Origin: Branchiostoma belcheri
Lineage: Eukaryota; Chordata; Leptocardii; Amphioxiformes; Branchiostomatidae
Reading direction: 5' to 3'
Assembly (NCBI RefSeq): GCF_001625305.1
Contig: NW_017804353.1
Coordinates: forward strand, 632,863 to 696,862
Length of the DNA: 64,000 bases
Part shown: piece after piece, positions 1-11,962 of the stretch
How the letters are laid out: every line of letters starts with the position of its first letter
Position numbering within the stretch: position 1 is the stretch's first letter
Made by a program: the position numbers and the translations under genes
Notes under the pieces: model-generated
Told to the model about the DNA's origin: nothing
The model's input: the letters and a program-made list of their open reading frames with translations, nothing else
Database searches by the model: none

Positions 1-94
1 AGATGTCTAGTGCGTTGTCCCCCAGGTACGCACAATTTAGATAGACAGGAGTATATTACACTCTGGGACGGTGTTCTAGTCAGCATCTGTCTTT

Positions 95-661
95 CTGCCA
101 TATGGTGGAATTCTGCTTATGGCGGACAAAAATTCTACCAATCCAGTATTCTTGTGGAGACTCCCGGATTCTTGTTATTCACATATTTACCATGTCTAGT
201 CAGTTTCCAATGCAGGCTTTTGGATGGTTTGAATTGTAAAGCAAATATGCCAATTAACCAAAGAGCACATTTTAATTTGAAATTCCTCTGTCACAATTGT
301 CACAATTGCATATTATAATAGTTATGCATATAGAAAAAAAGACAATTTCACTGTGAAGTCAACAGCTANNNNNNNNNNNNNNNNNNNNCTGCCATATGGT
401 GGAATTCTGCTTATGGCGGACAAAAATTCTACCAATCCAGTATTCTTGTGGAGACTCCCGGATTCTTGTTATTCACATATTTACCATGTCTAGTCAGTTT
501 CCAATGCAGGCTTTTGGATGGTTTGAATTGTAAAGCAAATATGCCAATTAACCAAAGAGCACATTTTAATTTGAAATTCCTCTGTCACAATTGTCACAAT
601 TGCATATTATAATAGTTATGCATATAGAAAAAAAGCAATTTCACTGTGAAGTCAACAGCTA
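95..661. other. Assembly gap 369-388 with nearly identical flanks
   Basis: The 274 bp before the 20-N run (95-368) recur after it (389-661) with one base missing. This is best explained by two haplotype or overlapping contigs placed end to end. Confidence 0.85.
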
Positions 662-2480
662 GTATGGTGGTTTAACAGTAAAGCTATTTCACCCTGCCTC
701 AAATATAATGCGAGTATGTCAATTAAACAAAGAGCATGCACCTTTTAAATTTGAAATTCCTCGGTTGCAATTGTTACAACTACATAATAGTTATGCATAT
801 GAAAAGCAATTTCTCTGTGAAGTCAACAGTATGGTGGTTTTACAGTAAAGCTATTTCAGCCTGCCTCATCTATAATGCGAGTATGTCAATTAACCAAAGA
901 GCACGCACCTTTTTAATTCGAAATTCCTCCGTTGCAATTGTTAGAATTGCATAATAGTTATGCACACAAGTCAACAGTATGGTGGTTTAATAGTAAAGCT
1001 ATTTCACCCTGACTTTTATATAATGCGAGTATGTGAATTAAACAAAGAGCATGCACCTTTTAAATTTGAAATTCCTCCATCGCAATTGTTACAATTGCAT
1101 AATAGTCATGCATAGGAAAAGCAATTTCACTGTGAAGTCAACAGCTAGTATGGTGGTTTGACAGTATAGCTATTTCACCCTGCCTCAAATATAATGCGAG
1201 TATGTCAATTAAACAAAGAGCATGCACCTTTTAAATTTGAAATTCCTCGGTTGCAATTGTTACAATTGCATGACAGTTATGCATAGAAAAAGCAATTTCT
1301 CCATGAAGTCAACAGCTAGTATATGGTTTGACAGTATAGCTATTTCACCCTACCTCATCTATATGTCAATTAACCAAAGAGCACATTTTAATTGAAATTC
1401 CTCCGTTCCAATTGTTACAATTGCGTAATAGTTATGCATAGAAAAAGCAATTTCTCCATGAAGTCAACAGCTAGTATATGGTTTGACAGTAAAGCTATTT
1501 CACCCTACCTCATCTATATGTCAATTAACCAAAGAACACATTTTAATTGAAATTCCTCCGTTCCAATTGTTACAATTGCGTAATAGTTATGCATATGAAA
1601 AGCAATTTCTCTGTGAAGTCAACAGTTTGGTGGTTTGACAGTAAAGCTATTTCAGCGAGTATAATGCGATTATGTCAATTTTAAATTGAAATTCCTCCAT
1701 TGCAATTGTTACAACTACATAATAGTTATGCACACAAAAAAGCAATTTCTCTGTGAAGTCAACAGTATGGTGGTTTAACAGTAAAGCTATTTCAGCCTGC
1801 CCCATCTATAATGCGAGTATGTCAATTAACCAAAGAGCAAATTTGAAATTCCTTTGTTGCAATTGTTGCTTTGGGTGGCGGACAGGGAGTGGCGCCCCTG
1901 CCCATTGAGGAGCTGCAGATCACAACATATATACCACAACATATATATTTACATATACATTTACATTATACATTTGCGACCACCCCTATCAAAAACCCCT
2001 ACCCCCACCGTGCTGGAGCCCTCAAACTAGTGAAGTTAGCGCGAAAAGGGAAGAAGAAGATTGTTACAATTGCATAATAGTTATGCACACAAAAAAGCAA
2101 TTTCACTGTGAAGTCAACAGCTAGTATGGTGGTTTAACAGTAAAGCTATTTCACCCTGCCTCAAATATAATGCGAGTATGTCAATTAACCAAAGAGCATG
2201 CACCTTTTAAATTTGAAATTACTCTGACGCAATTGTTACAACTACATAATAGTTATGCACACAAAAAAGCAATTTCACTGTGAAGTCAGTAAAGCTATTT
2301 CAGCCTGCCCCATCTATAATGTGAGTATGTCAATTAACCAAAGAGCACATTTTAATTCAAAAATCCTTTATTGCAATTGTTACAATTGCATAATAGTTAA
2401 TTTCACTGTGAAGTCAACAGTGTGCTGGTTTGAAAGTAATACTGTAAAGCTATTTCAGCCTGCCCCATCTATAATGCATG
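218..2480. repeat. Satellite-like array, ~150-170-bp monomer
   Basis: About twelve diverged monomers share TATGGTGGTTTAACAGTAAA, TGTCAATTAACCAAAGAGCA, AATTGTTACAATTGCATAAT, GTTATGCATA and TGTGAAGTCAACAG. About 190 bp of unrelated GC-richer sequence (roughly 1868-2057) interrupts one monomer. The array lies in the intron upstream of the first visible exon. Confidence 0.92.
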
Positions 2481-2586
2481 GGCTCATCTGGCATGAATGG
2501 TGTGATGTATTGTGCGAAGCGGTTCACCTGTTGAAACGAAGCATGTCTGATATCAATGGTTGGGAGGAATTCATCAGGCCGCGCTA

Positions 2587-3560
2587 AGCTCACACCTGAC
2601 TGAATTTATAGATGATTGCCTACATGTAGAAGGGGGATCGTCTGGAATTTGATAGCCTGTATCTCATTACATTACACTGTACATGTAGTTATACCTTGAA
2701 TTTATTTTGAAAGACAAATTCTTGAAAGAATTCTTAGATTCACATTCCTACCTGGCACATGTTAGATCAGCATCAGGCAGCACCTGCTTAGCAATCAACT
2801 GTAAAAAATCACCTCCCACTCACCATACAACCGAGACATAAACTTACAATGTATGTCTGCTATCTTCAGAATTTGAATAAGGGACTAAGCTCACACCTGA
2901 CTGGATTCATAGGTGATTGCCTGCAGAAGGGAGATCGTCCAGAATTTGATAGCTTGTATCTCATGTTTATTTATTTATTCGTGACCCCAAAAAGCAAACC
3001 TTACAACTCCCTGAATTGCAAAAAGTTTGTGTACACAATTACACCAGATGAGACAGGCAAAATATAATGTTACATCCCTTATATAATGTTACATTATAAT
3101 ACATTATTTTCATACCAAGCAGTAATCTTGTAATGAATCCTCATAGTGACCGCCTTTTTTGTGTCAACCGTCACATCAACTAGTAAATACAGCAACACAA
3201 TATGTACATACTGACAGATACAATAATTATGTAGGTCTTACTGTAGGTGAATTTTTACTGTAAAGATTGGCGCAGTTCAGCTGTGGCTGCAAGGCTGATC
3301 TATTGTCACCATGTTAACAATGAACATCACTGCTACTTCTTGAATATAAAACAAGATTGAAGAACAATTGCCGAGACACAAAATAAATTTGGACTCACCC
3401 AACTTTTCGACTGTACAACTTGTCTTGTCAAGGAATGAGTAATCCACCGCTTCTGTGACATCACGCAGATACCACACGTGACTCCGTGAGCAGTCACATC
3501 ATAGGTTGCAGAAAGTCTGTGGTGCCCCCCACCCCCCACACTTTTTGAATAACCTGACTG
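2587..3560. repeat. Intron stretch with a direct repeat pair
   Basis: About 85 bp at 2583-2668 recur at 2883-2967 (AAGCTCACACCTGACTG, GATAGC(C/T)TGTATCTCAT). The rest shows no coding signal. Confidence 0.7.
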
Positions 3561-4336
3561 CATTTTTTTCTCTTGTCCAGGTCTTCAGGTAGTATTGAAG
3601 TCCATCATCCGTGCCATGGCCCCCCTGGTTAAGACACCAAATTATTTGAAAATATTGTGTAAAAAAAATGTCAGCAGGACAAGGGTTAAATTAATCAACA
3701 TTTCATGCATAACATAGTCAAGTTACACCAGCTATTATGTACCTGGTGTAACTGGTATAATAATAGCTGGTTTGTTATGCTGAAGGGCAGTTATACCGGC
3801 TATACAGCTACAGCTACAGAATATAACTATGTGTTGTTTTTTTCTCTTGTCCAGGTCTTCAGGTAGTATTGAAATGAAAAAAAATTCAAGGGTCTATATG
3901 ACCTGGTTAAAACATCAAATTATCTTAAAATATTGCGTAAAAAATGTCAGCAGGACAAGGGTTAAATTAATCAACATTTCATGCATAATATACTATTAGT
4001 TAAGTTACACCAGCTATTATGTACCTGGTGTAACTGGTATAATAATAGCTGGTTTGTTATGCTGAAGGGCGGTTATACCGGCTATGCAGATACAGATACA
4101 GAATATAACTACTAGTATGTGTATGTTTTTCTCTTGTCCAGGTCTTCAGGTAGTATTGAATTGAAAAAAATTCAAGGGTCTACAAAATGTATATGACCTG
4201 GTTGAGACACCAAATTATTTGAAAATATGTCAGCAAGACCAGGGTTAAATCAATCTACATTTCTAGCATAATATAACTAATAGTATGTGTTTTTTTTTCT
4301 CGTCCAGGTCTTCAGGTAGTATTGAAGTCCATCATC
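3561..4336 (+). repeat. Tandem array of four decayed copies of an exon acceptor edge
   Basis: Units begin at about 3561, 3835, 4122 and 4288. Each holds a pyrimidine tract, CAG, and GTCTTCAGGTAGTATTGAA, the first bases of exon 4578-4730. The first copy carries about 48 nt of exon before diverging, the others 19 to 30 nt. The intron parts also repeat (CAGCAGGACAAGGGTTAAAT) and two carry one retrotransposon tail unit (GGTTATACCGGCTA). Confidence 0.93.
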
Positions 4337-4577
4337 TGATTGTAGCTAAAAATGTTACAGATATTGATAGGTTGGTCCATTAAAAACTGAGACTATTTAC
4401 AGATCCTGATTGCTGAGGCTTATTGTCTGAAAGAGGAAGAAGTCTTTCAGTTCTAAATTCAACTGTACCAGTGTACCCAGACATAAAACAGTGTCATGCT
4501 TTGCCCAAGGACAACCAGAAAGGACTCTTAATCAACTGAACATTTTCTTGCATAACAAATTTTTCTCTCTCCTCCAG

Positions 4578-4730
4578 GTCTTCAGGTAGTATTGAAGTCG
4601 ATCATCCGTGCCATGGCGCCCCTGCTGCAGATCGCCCTCCTGGTGCTGTTCGCCATCCTCATTTTTGCCATCATAGGCCTCGAGTTCTACACGGGGATCT
4701 TTCACCTGGCCTGCCATAACAATGTAACAG
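4578..4730 (+). CDS. Cav2: Cav2 exon: I S4-S5 linker and S5
   Basis: The exon lies between CTCCAG and GTGAGT, starts at phase 2 and ends at phase 1. It encodes [17 protein letters not shown] (S4-S5 linker) followed by a hydrophobic S5 with [16 protein letters not shown] and the start of the extracellular turret (HLACHNNVT, a potential N-glycosylation site). The residue pattern is closer to Cav2 than Cav1. Four decayed copies of its acceptor edge lie in the upstream 1 kb. Confidence 0.96.
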
Positions 4731-4749
4731 GTGAGTCAACAGAGTTAGG

Positions 4750-4990
4750 ATTGAGATATGTTGGTGAAGGTTAGACATCCAGGTAATAAGCCAAAAACAG
4801 TTTTGTTTAAAGTAAAGACTTTTGATCTAACCTAGAGAAGTTTTCTCACCTAGAGCTTCCGACCAGACACTCTGGTCTTCCTCGGTAGACTGACCCAGTG
4901 AGGCTTGTCACATGGCTTCTTTGAGGTGTGATAGCCAAAAACAGCAACTAAAGCAACTGGATATGATTTTGGAAATCATTTGATTTTGGA
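4750..4990. repeat. Dispersed repeat (GGTTAGACATCCAGGTAATA family)
   Basis: GAAGGTTAGACATCCAGGTA, GCCAAAAACAG and CAACTGGATATGATTTTGGA recur at about 7960-8110, 8958-9100, 48318-48465 and (reversed) 45735-45772. Several copies share TTTCGTCAGTGAC further on. Class not recognised. Confidence 0.75.
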
Positions 4991-5547
4991 AATCATATCC
5001 AGTTGTTTGAGTAACTGTCTTTGGCAAGGATTGAGGTTTCACACACAGTTTTTTTTCTTAGACTCAGTCATATTTCCGAAAATACAATGTACAATGTACT
5101 TTCATCAGGTTGGTAGAACATTGGGATTTTCTGTATACACAACTAGTAATGTCTCTCCTTGCTTACATGTCGGTGTCTATTAGACGCTTTCCTCAAAGCT
5201 TCTGAATGGAATTCTCACTGCTATATGTAGCCAATGTAGGTGGTGCTTTTGCGGAAAGAACACAATCCAAAACGTAACAAAACATAAGCAAGGAGATACA
5301 TTATTGGTTGAGTAAAAGAAAATCCCCATAACCAGTCACACTGCCACCAAAACTGCCCTTTGACAACTTACAGACTCATCAAGCGGCTATTTTCCTGCTG
5401 TGTGATTCCTGCTTAAAGCAGAATTAAGTCCCCACGTAGATAAGCCAATTTACAGTATTAAGATACAGGCTTATAAGATAAGAAGGCTTAGTACATGTCC
5501 AACTTGCAGACATGTAGGAACATGTACGGATTACTGTAAATAATTTC

Positions 5548-5716
5548 ATCAGGTTGGAAGATACTTAGGGTATAGAATTTTCTTCATACACAACCAGCAA
5601 GGTTCTCACCTGCTTACTCCAGTCAGAAGCTCTGAGGAAGGTGTCTGATAGACATCGAAACGTAAGCAGGTGAGAACCTTACTGGTTGTGTATGAAGAAA
5701 ATTCTATACCCTATGT
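5548..5716. mobile_element. Hairpin element with 52-bp inverted arms
   Basis: Arms 5566-5617 and 5662-5713 are inverted copies with one mismatch, around a 44-nt loop. The loop and arms share TCAGAAGCTCTGAGGAAGG(T) and CAGGTGAGAAC with a dispersed family seen at about 5040-5260, 29875-30065, 36858-37016 and 38225-38400. Confidence 0.88.
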
Positions 5717-6334
5717 AAGGATTACTGTAGGATCACTGGGCATTTCAAAAAGGATTTACTCAACAGGTGTTCACTAGCAGTACTAGATCAAATTTTGAAG
5801 AAAATAATCGTAAATTAGTGGAGTAAGCTTTTGTTTGGTTGCTCTGTCCTTGGTGCTGATTTAGAAGTAGCTTTCATTTGCATTCCCCATACAGATCTGT
5901 ATGCCTGTGCAAAAAATCTTCATGTGAGTCCAATGTATGAACTGAAAGAGATGAACAAAAAGGATTTTTTTAAATGTCTGGTAATATCTTTTACAAATCT
6001 GTGTGAGGATACATGCCTAGTGTCTAGACTGTACTTATGTAGAACTCATATATATTATCATGTAAGCCAGGTTCCATAATATTATATCACCTGTGTATGA
6101 AATAGTACATGTATAGTGTTAGTTTTGATGCATAGAACTTATAAGCATTACTGTAGATGTTGCTGTAGATAGGGGCTAGATATGTAGTAACTCTGAAAAG
6201 CTTGCCATACATTGTCTCTCTCTCTATATATATATATATCCAGTTTAACGTCTTTTCCCCCACAAAACTGGGGGGTTAGACGTGCTTGCATCAAGTGCAA
6301 GTCTTTTTTTGAAGCAAGATTTTTTATGTTCTTT

Positions 6335-6378
6335 TAGATTGTACCTGTAACAATTGTTGTGCAATAAAGTTTGACTTC
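6335..6378 (+). repeat. Short tail repeat TTGTGCAATAAAGTT
   Basis: AACAATTGTTGTGCAATAAA precedes exon 6401. Similar tails are at 41740-41785, 47945-47990 and 49805-49845 (GTACCTTGTACAATTTTTGT type). They look like retroposon 3' ends carrying AATAAA; they are probably not the polyadenylation sites of this gene. Confidence 0.6.
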
Positions 6379-6400
6379 AACCTTTTTTATCTCTTCCCAG

Positions 6401-6603
6401 GGGAGCTAGTACAAGAAGAAGTGTGCGGTGCGAATTTTTCGTCGATAACTAGTACGGTGTACATGTGTAAGGAAGGGGAGCTGTGCATCGAGTACTGGGA
6501 GGGACCCAACAACGGCATCACCAACTTTGACAACATCGGCTACGCCATGTTAACCGTCTTCCAACTGATCACCATGGAGGGCTGGACACAAGTGCTGTAC
6601 TGG
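6401..6603 (+). CDS. Cav2: Cav2 exon: domain I turret and P-loop
   Basis: Acceptor TTCCCAG, donor GTAAGC; 203 nt, phase 1 to 0. It encodes a cysteine-containing extracellular turret ([20 protein letters not shown]) and the domain I pore, [17 protein letters not shown]. The Glu of TMEGWT is the first of the four selectivity-filter glutamates. The sequence aligns with the vertebrate Cav2 pore (ITMEGWTDVLY). Confidence 0.96.
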
Positions 6604-6616
6604 GTAAGCACGATTG

Positions 6617-6865
6617 TTTGTTTGTTTGTTTGTTTGTTTAGGATCTCCATTAGTGTGAATTTCACACTATTCTTCCTGGAGTCCGTAGTGAATCATCAGA
6701 TAGTAGTAGTTGGACCATCGCACACGGGGCATGCCCCTACTTTCTTTCAAAAGGTGTGGTGGGTTCTCCAAGGGCACAAGATTGGTGGCATGGCAGGATT
6801 TGAACTCGGGACCTCTTGGTTCTGAGCCGTACACTCTGTCGCTACACTACATGGCCCCATGTTGT
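6617..6865 (-). mobile_element. tRNA-derived SINE
   Basis: On the minus strand the element has a tRNA-like head with a B-box-like GAGTTCAAATCC and flanking GAACCAAGAGGTCCC. Related copies are at 59222-59463 (minus), 52850-53145 (plus) and 61155-61260 (plus). It begins directly after the domain I pore exon. Confidence 0.75.
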
Positions 6866-6885
6866 TGTTGTTGTCGCTTGTGTCT

Positions 6886-7140
6886 TCACCCACCAACTGG
6901 TGGCTGTACCAACTACAGAGTACCTAATACCAGCTCAGAAAAGAACAAGGAATTAGCCATGCCTTCAATTATTAGACTTATCAACCAAGGATGGAGGTGT
7001 TTAAAACGTCATCGTAGAGTGGAACTCGCTGCCACCAAGAACAATACAGGCATCATCACTAGATAGCTTTAAATTAAACAATGTTTAGAGTTAGACGTTT
7101 GAAGTTTAGGTGTAACAAGTCACAAAGAGCAAATGGCTAA
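6886..7140 (+). mobile_element. 5'-truncated non-LTR retrotransposon 3' end
   Basis: Shares AGTACCTAATACCAGCTCAG and the AACAAGGAATTAGCCATGCC region with the copies at 11963-12680, 34311-34740 and 51270-51580, which preserve a reverse-transcriptase-type C-terminus. This copy is decayed and lacks the minisatellite tail. Confidence 0.75.
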
Positions 7141-8182
7141 AGGTAAAACTATAGGTTACCCTACACGTTTTCTTTTTTTTTCCATTGTATTTCTATTCTG
7201 GGTCAGGGAAGACTCTAATTCATTTTTCTTTGATAAAATGCACAACAATCATATCTTATCTATGCATGTCTTGACAAAATCAATGCTTATCTAATTGAAA
7301 ATATTGTAGCCTAATGAGTATGATAATATCCAGATGTTGGTTGTCATGAGCCAGTATGTCACATACATGTATGCAGCTCTGTGTATGGTGCTTGCATGGT
7401 TGTGTGGTCTTAGGAAAGGCACAAAAAAGAATGTGTCATGTAGGTTGTTATCATTTTATTACTGAGTCTCTATTAAAGAACCCACCACACTTGGTTATCA
7501 AAAGGAGTAGGGGTCCTTTCTGGTGTTAGTGGTTCAAACTTTACAGTCCGGTCTTACACAGCTTGTACTTACATGTACAAATGTACAAAACTGGTGTGGT
7601 ACGCCTAAAAGAGGTTTACCGTTGATACAAAACGAAACAAAACAAACGTGGTGGGATTTGCTTGAGGTTTGGCTGTCCTCACACTTCCACTTTAAAGTAT
7701 TGGCAGAGCAATACCATTTACTGATTCAGAATGATATTTGTATTTTACAGTACAGCCAGGGTATATACATTGCCAACAATTTCACTGATGGTTTTGTAGA
7801 TAAATTCCGAGAGAAATGCATGGCCTGCTTGGGGAAGTGAGATAGATAGCATTTGGCATGACACCAGGTTACCAAAGTGGTCCTCCGAGCTGCTGTTTTG
7901 TGTGTTGATGTCTGGGTGCTGTGACAGTTGGAGATGTATACAGGGCTCGAAATTACGTCGATGAAGGTTAGACATCCAGGTAATACGATATGCCAAAAAG
8001 CAGTTACTCGACAAGCAACTGGATATGATTTTGAAAACGTCAGACGTTTCACCTAGTATCCACTAGCTTTCGTCAGTGACTGACAGACCAGAGGGAAAAT
8101 GCAGGTTTATAAGCACAAACTATTGATTGCTATGCAAATAAAGTGAAGACAAATTTTTGGAAATCGAAAAGGGAACAAAAGT

Positions 8183-8534
8183 CAGGGCTCAAAATTCATT
8201 TTGGGAATAGGTGCACTGGTGCACCCAACCTAAAAAATTAGGTGCACAAAAAAATTTGGGGTGCACCATATAAAACAAAACATAATTACAGATCTTACTG
8301 CTCCTCTTCTGAGCTTGAATCCAAAATGGGAGCTAACGTCAAAATCTTAAACAAGTACTACTAGATTTTATTATTTTTCTGACATTAGATGCCAAGAATA
8401 TCCTGTAATTATACATTTGATATGTAAAAAATACCTACAAAAATATTTGGGTGCACCAGTGTACCCAGAGAAAAACATGGGTGCACAGCTCCAATTTTGG
8501 GTGCGCATGCATGCACCCAGTATTTTGAGCCCTG
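8183..8534. mobile_element. hAT-like non-autonomous element
   Basis: Terminal CAGGGCTCAAAATTCATTTT faces an inverted CAGTATTTTGAGCCCTG. The interior repeats GGTGCACC motifs (GTGCACTGGTGCACCCAA). CAGGG termini are usual for hAT elements. A clear 8-bp target duplication was not found. Relatives: 18969-19301, 26755-26856 and 35718-36000. Confidence 0.75.
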
Positions 8535-9237
8535 TGTGCTGATGTCTGGGTGCTATGACAGTTGGAGATGTATAATGTACCGGCACCGATGCATAGAGGG
8601 GAAGGATCACACAGTGCATGCATACGTTAGTGATAAAGACCTGGCATTCGGAGTCTAAGGAAAGGTGTAGGCGTTATCTTGCCAAAGGTGTGACGTGAAA
8701 AATGTTGTATGGTAAAATGTACATTTAGTCGCAAAGAAGATGTATCTTCTATAGGCTAGGTGAAGATTTTATCAACGTTTTGAACATAGCCTAAGAGTTA
8801 CCCCCATGCGGAGAATTGATTATGGATGGTATTACTACATGTGTAACTGTGATGGGGTTTAGGTACAAGAATCAAGGGGGTGGTAGGAGGACACACGTGC
8901 ACACCCCTCTTCCTTTCTCCTTTTTTGGGCTTTTTAGTAAAAATCTCATATGACATCTTTGAGGGTTAGGCATCCAGGTAATAAGATGTGCCAAAAAACA
9001 GTTACTCAAGCAAATGGATATGATTTTTGTAAACGGTCAGACGATTCAGGTAGCATCCACTACCTTTCGTCAGTGACACTAGAGAGTTGTCAGAAAAGCA
9101 GGTTTATATGCCCATCTTCCCTATGTTCCTACAACTTAATCTATATTCCGACAACCCTAAACACAATCCTCTGTCAGAATGTATAGGGGTGTCAGATCAC
9201 AGAAGTTTTCGTAACATAGGGGTTTGGGGGACATAGT

Positions 9238-9510
9238 GGTGTTACAACATACATGTACAATCCCTTTATACGTTGCCATAGTACAAGTTGTATATTACAC
9301 AAAATATGGTTAACAAATAAAAAAGAATAAGGCCTATAGGATTTCTGTAGGTCACCCTACATGTATGACATACACAATGTAGGGGTGTTACAATCTACAT
9401 GTACAATCCCTTTATGCATTGCCATAGTACAAGTTGTATATTGCACAAAATATGGTGGACAAATAAGAATATAATAGCCTATAGGATTGCCCCATAGGTC
9501 ACCCTATGTT
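9238..9510. repeat. Tandem duplication, ~150-bp unit
   Basis: GTACAATCCCTTTATACGTT, GCCATAGTACAAGTTGTATA and CACAAAATATGGT occur at about 9255-9360 and again at 9400-9500 with small changes. Confidence 0.82.
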
Positions 9511-9786
9511 TTTACACCTCAATCTATGTTTGGACAACACTAACCTTACTTCAGAACATGTACATAGGGGTGTCACCAAATTTCCCTGATTCTGGGGACT
9601 GCCCTCAATGGTCCACATTTACATTTACATTGATCATTATATTGATTTTCTCTGACACTCATGACAAAAACCCCTCCCTTACTGATTAATGATTATAGAT
9701 AAATGACCGCATCTTTTTCTGACTGTTATGCAATTACAAGTAAAGCAGATTACTAACTATTACTAACATTACATTCAATATTTACA

Positions 9787-10196
9787 AGCATTAGGCCATG
9801 TTGATTTGATTATATGGATGACATCCGCGCGCGCATGAATTTTCGGCCGTTTCCAAAAAAAAAAAAGTTTTCAACCATACTGTAAATCGTACAAAACAGT
9901 TGCAAAATGAGAAAAATATACCGTAAGTTGCAAAAAGAATATTAAAAAATGATACCAATGTCGCAAAATGCCAAAATCAAACAAAAAAGACGAAAATGTA
10001 AAGAGAAATGAATTTAAAGAGTAGATTATTCACCAAACCATACTCTGTGTCACTTTTTCAACCTTCATGACCACGTAGATTTCATAGTGAAAGCAACTTT
10101 TTTTTTTTGCAAAACTTTTTTTTTATTCGCACGCGCGCATCAGTTTTGGGGTTCCCAGAGGATGTCATCCATATAATCAAATCAACATGGCCTTAC
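9787..10196. mobile_element. TIR element (GGCC termini), Harbinger-like
   Basis: GGCCATGTTGATTTGATTAT and its inverted copy bound ~405 bp; the inner arms share ATGGATGACATCC. TTA flanks both sides, as for PIF/Harbinger TWA target duplications. A relative with GGCCAAAGCGAGTGAATTTT lies at 25302-25724 (flanked by TAA), and a fragment lies near 18090-18125. Confidence 0.78.
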
Positions 10197-10199
10197 TAA

Positions 10200-10917
10200 C
10201 TATTGTGCTTTTAATCATATGACGTACATGTATTCAATATGTGTGGCAACTGAGTGCTCCTGAACGATTTTTGACCACTAAATGCAAATTGTGGTTCTTA
10301 TAGATGGCTTTAAGTATCTAACTTGTCTAACACTGGTGGAACTTCTTCTAAAATTTGCATTTTGACTTAGTATATTTATTGAATTGTACATTGACTTTAG
10401 TTTCCCATTTATCACTGACAGTGTTTTACAGGGCTCTGTAAGATCAATACAGTTCAGTCCTAATAAGGGCTGCAATTTTGATTGAACAATAAACTTTGAA
10501 GTTTATAAAGTTGGAATAGAATACACCTTTTTCCTGAAATGGCCTGTTTGATTCAATTGTTTATTTCCTCTTAGAGACACATGGGTACATGTAGCTCCTA
10601 AAGTTCCATGAGCAGACTCATATTTCAAAGCAGGCCCAAAATTCTGTAATACTTTACGTAATTTTTTATTTCAAGCATTCACAGCCCATATAAAAGAAAA
10701 CATACAAAATTTAAAAATAGAAATACACATAACATTATATGTAATAACAACAGTTAAAAATATGACTATGAGTAAAGGCGCACCCAGATATTGGGGACGA
10801 ATTTTTTGCGAAAGATTACATCGATGATATTATTTGAGGAGTTGTACAGATGAGATATGAAATAATAGCATTGTCTGTATCAAATGATTGACTATTTTTT
10901 TCTTCTCTCCCTCGCAG
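10200..10917. other. Intron stretch without recognised features
   Basis: AT-rich sequence ahead of the I S6 exon. One AATAAACTTTGAAGTTTATA near 10490 resembles a retroposon tail. Nothing else is recognised. Confidence 0.6.
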
Positions 10918-11021
10918 TGCAATGACTCCCTGGGGAACAGCTTCAACTGGCTGTACTTCATCCCCATCATCATCCTGGGGTCCTTCTTCATGCTCAACCT
11001 GGTCCTTGGTGTCCTCAGTGG
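10918..11021 (+). CDS. Cav2: Cav2 exon: domain I S6
   Basis: Acceptor CTCGCAG, donor GTGAGT; phase 0 to 2. It encodes [11 protein letters not shown] and the pore-lining S6 segment [20 protein letters not shown], ending in the Ser-Gly that leads into the I-II linker. It precedes the longest intron of the window (10.1 kb). Confidence 0.95.
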
Positions 11022-11962
11022 GTGAGTTTGCAGTCTTTTTTTTTAACTTTTCCGTGTCCGCCATCGCACTTTATTCTATCAAACATGTTGTAATACAGCC
11101 ATTACCAGTGCAATGTACATGTTTTATCTTCTTTATATGCAATGTACAGTGGTGTACACAAAACAAAAATACAGGAATGTATGGAATACATCATCTCTTA
11201 TGAGTTCTCTAGTCTTATTAAGTACAAATATGTCATCCCCCACTCCCACCTTTCAAAAGAACAAGAAATAGTCATGCCTTCAAGTACATGTACTAGAGTT
11301 ATCAACCAAGCCTGATCCATCATCTTTGATGGACAAAAATGGGCCCATAAGGAAATGGAAACTTAAAGATATGTCTTAAACTAAGCTTATGTCTACCCTC
11401 AAAATGCAAGTAATAGGGTTTCAGTGGGCCAAGATTTCAACTGGCACGATGCCTAGTGCTTCAAGTGATCAACAGGATATTGCGTCAAACAAAATTATGA
11501 TGACGGAACTTTAAAATGAGAAATTCAGTACCATGGACAGTACCCATGGCCTTCCCAATACATGACTCTGGCTCTCTGTCAAAAGGATCAACTTTAACTA
11601 ACCATGCAAAAAGCAACAAGCCCCTTAATGTGAACAGCAACGTCATCACATAAATTGCTGCAACAAATGGTGGAAAATCACAGCATGTTATGACTAAGCA
11701 TACTTCTCATATTACATCACCCTTACAGTAGTAATCAAATTTAGATGTTCTTCAATGATTTTTCTTTTGCTAAATGTCTTGCAGTGCTACCACAATACAA
11801 TTACTATAAGTGATCAATAAAGTGAAAGCTGTTTTTGTCTACATGTATGTTAAGTTCCCCCTGGCCAGTCAATACTTGTTACAAATTTGCGTATATATCC
11901 ACTTAATATATATTTGTGTATATGTTGGTTAGAAAGTCAAGCCAAGAGAAATATCCAATCTA

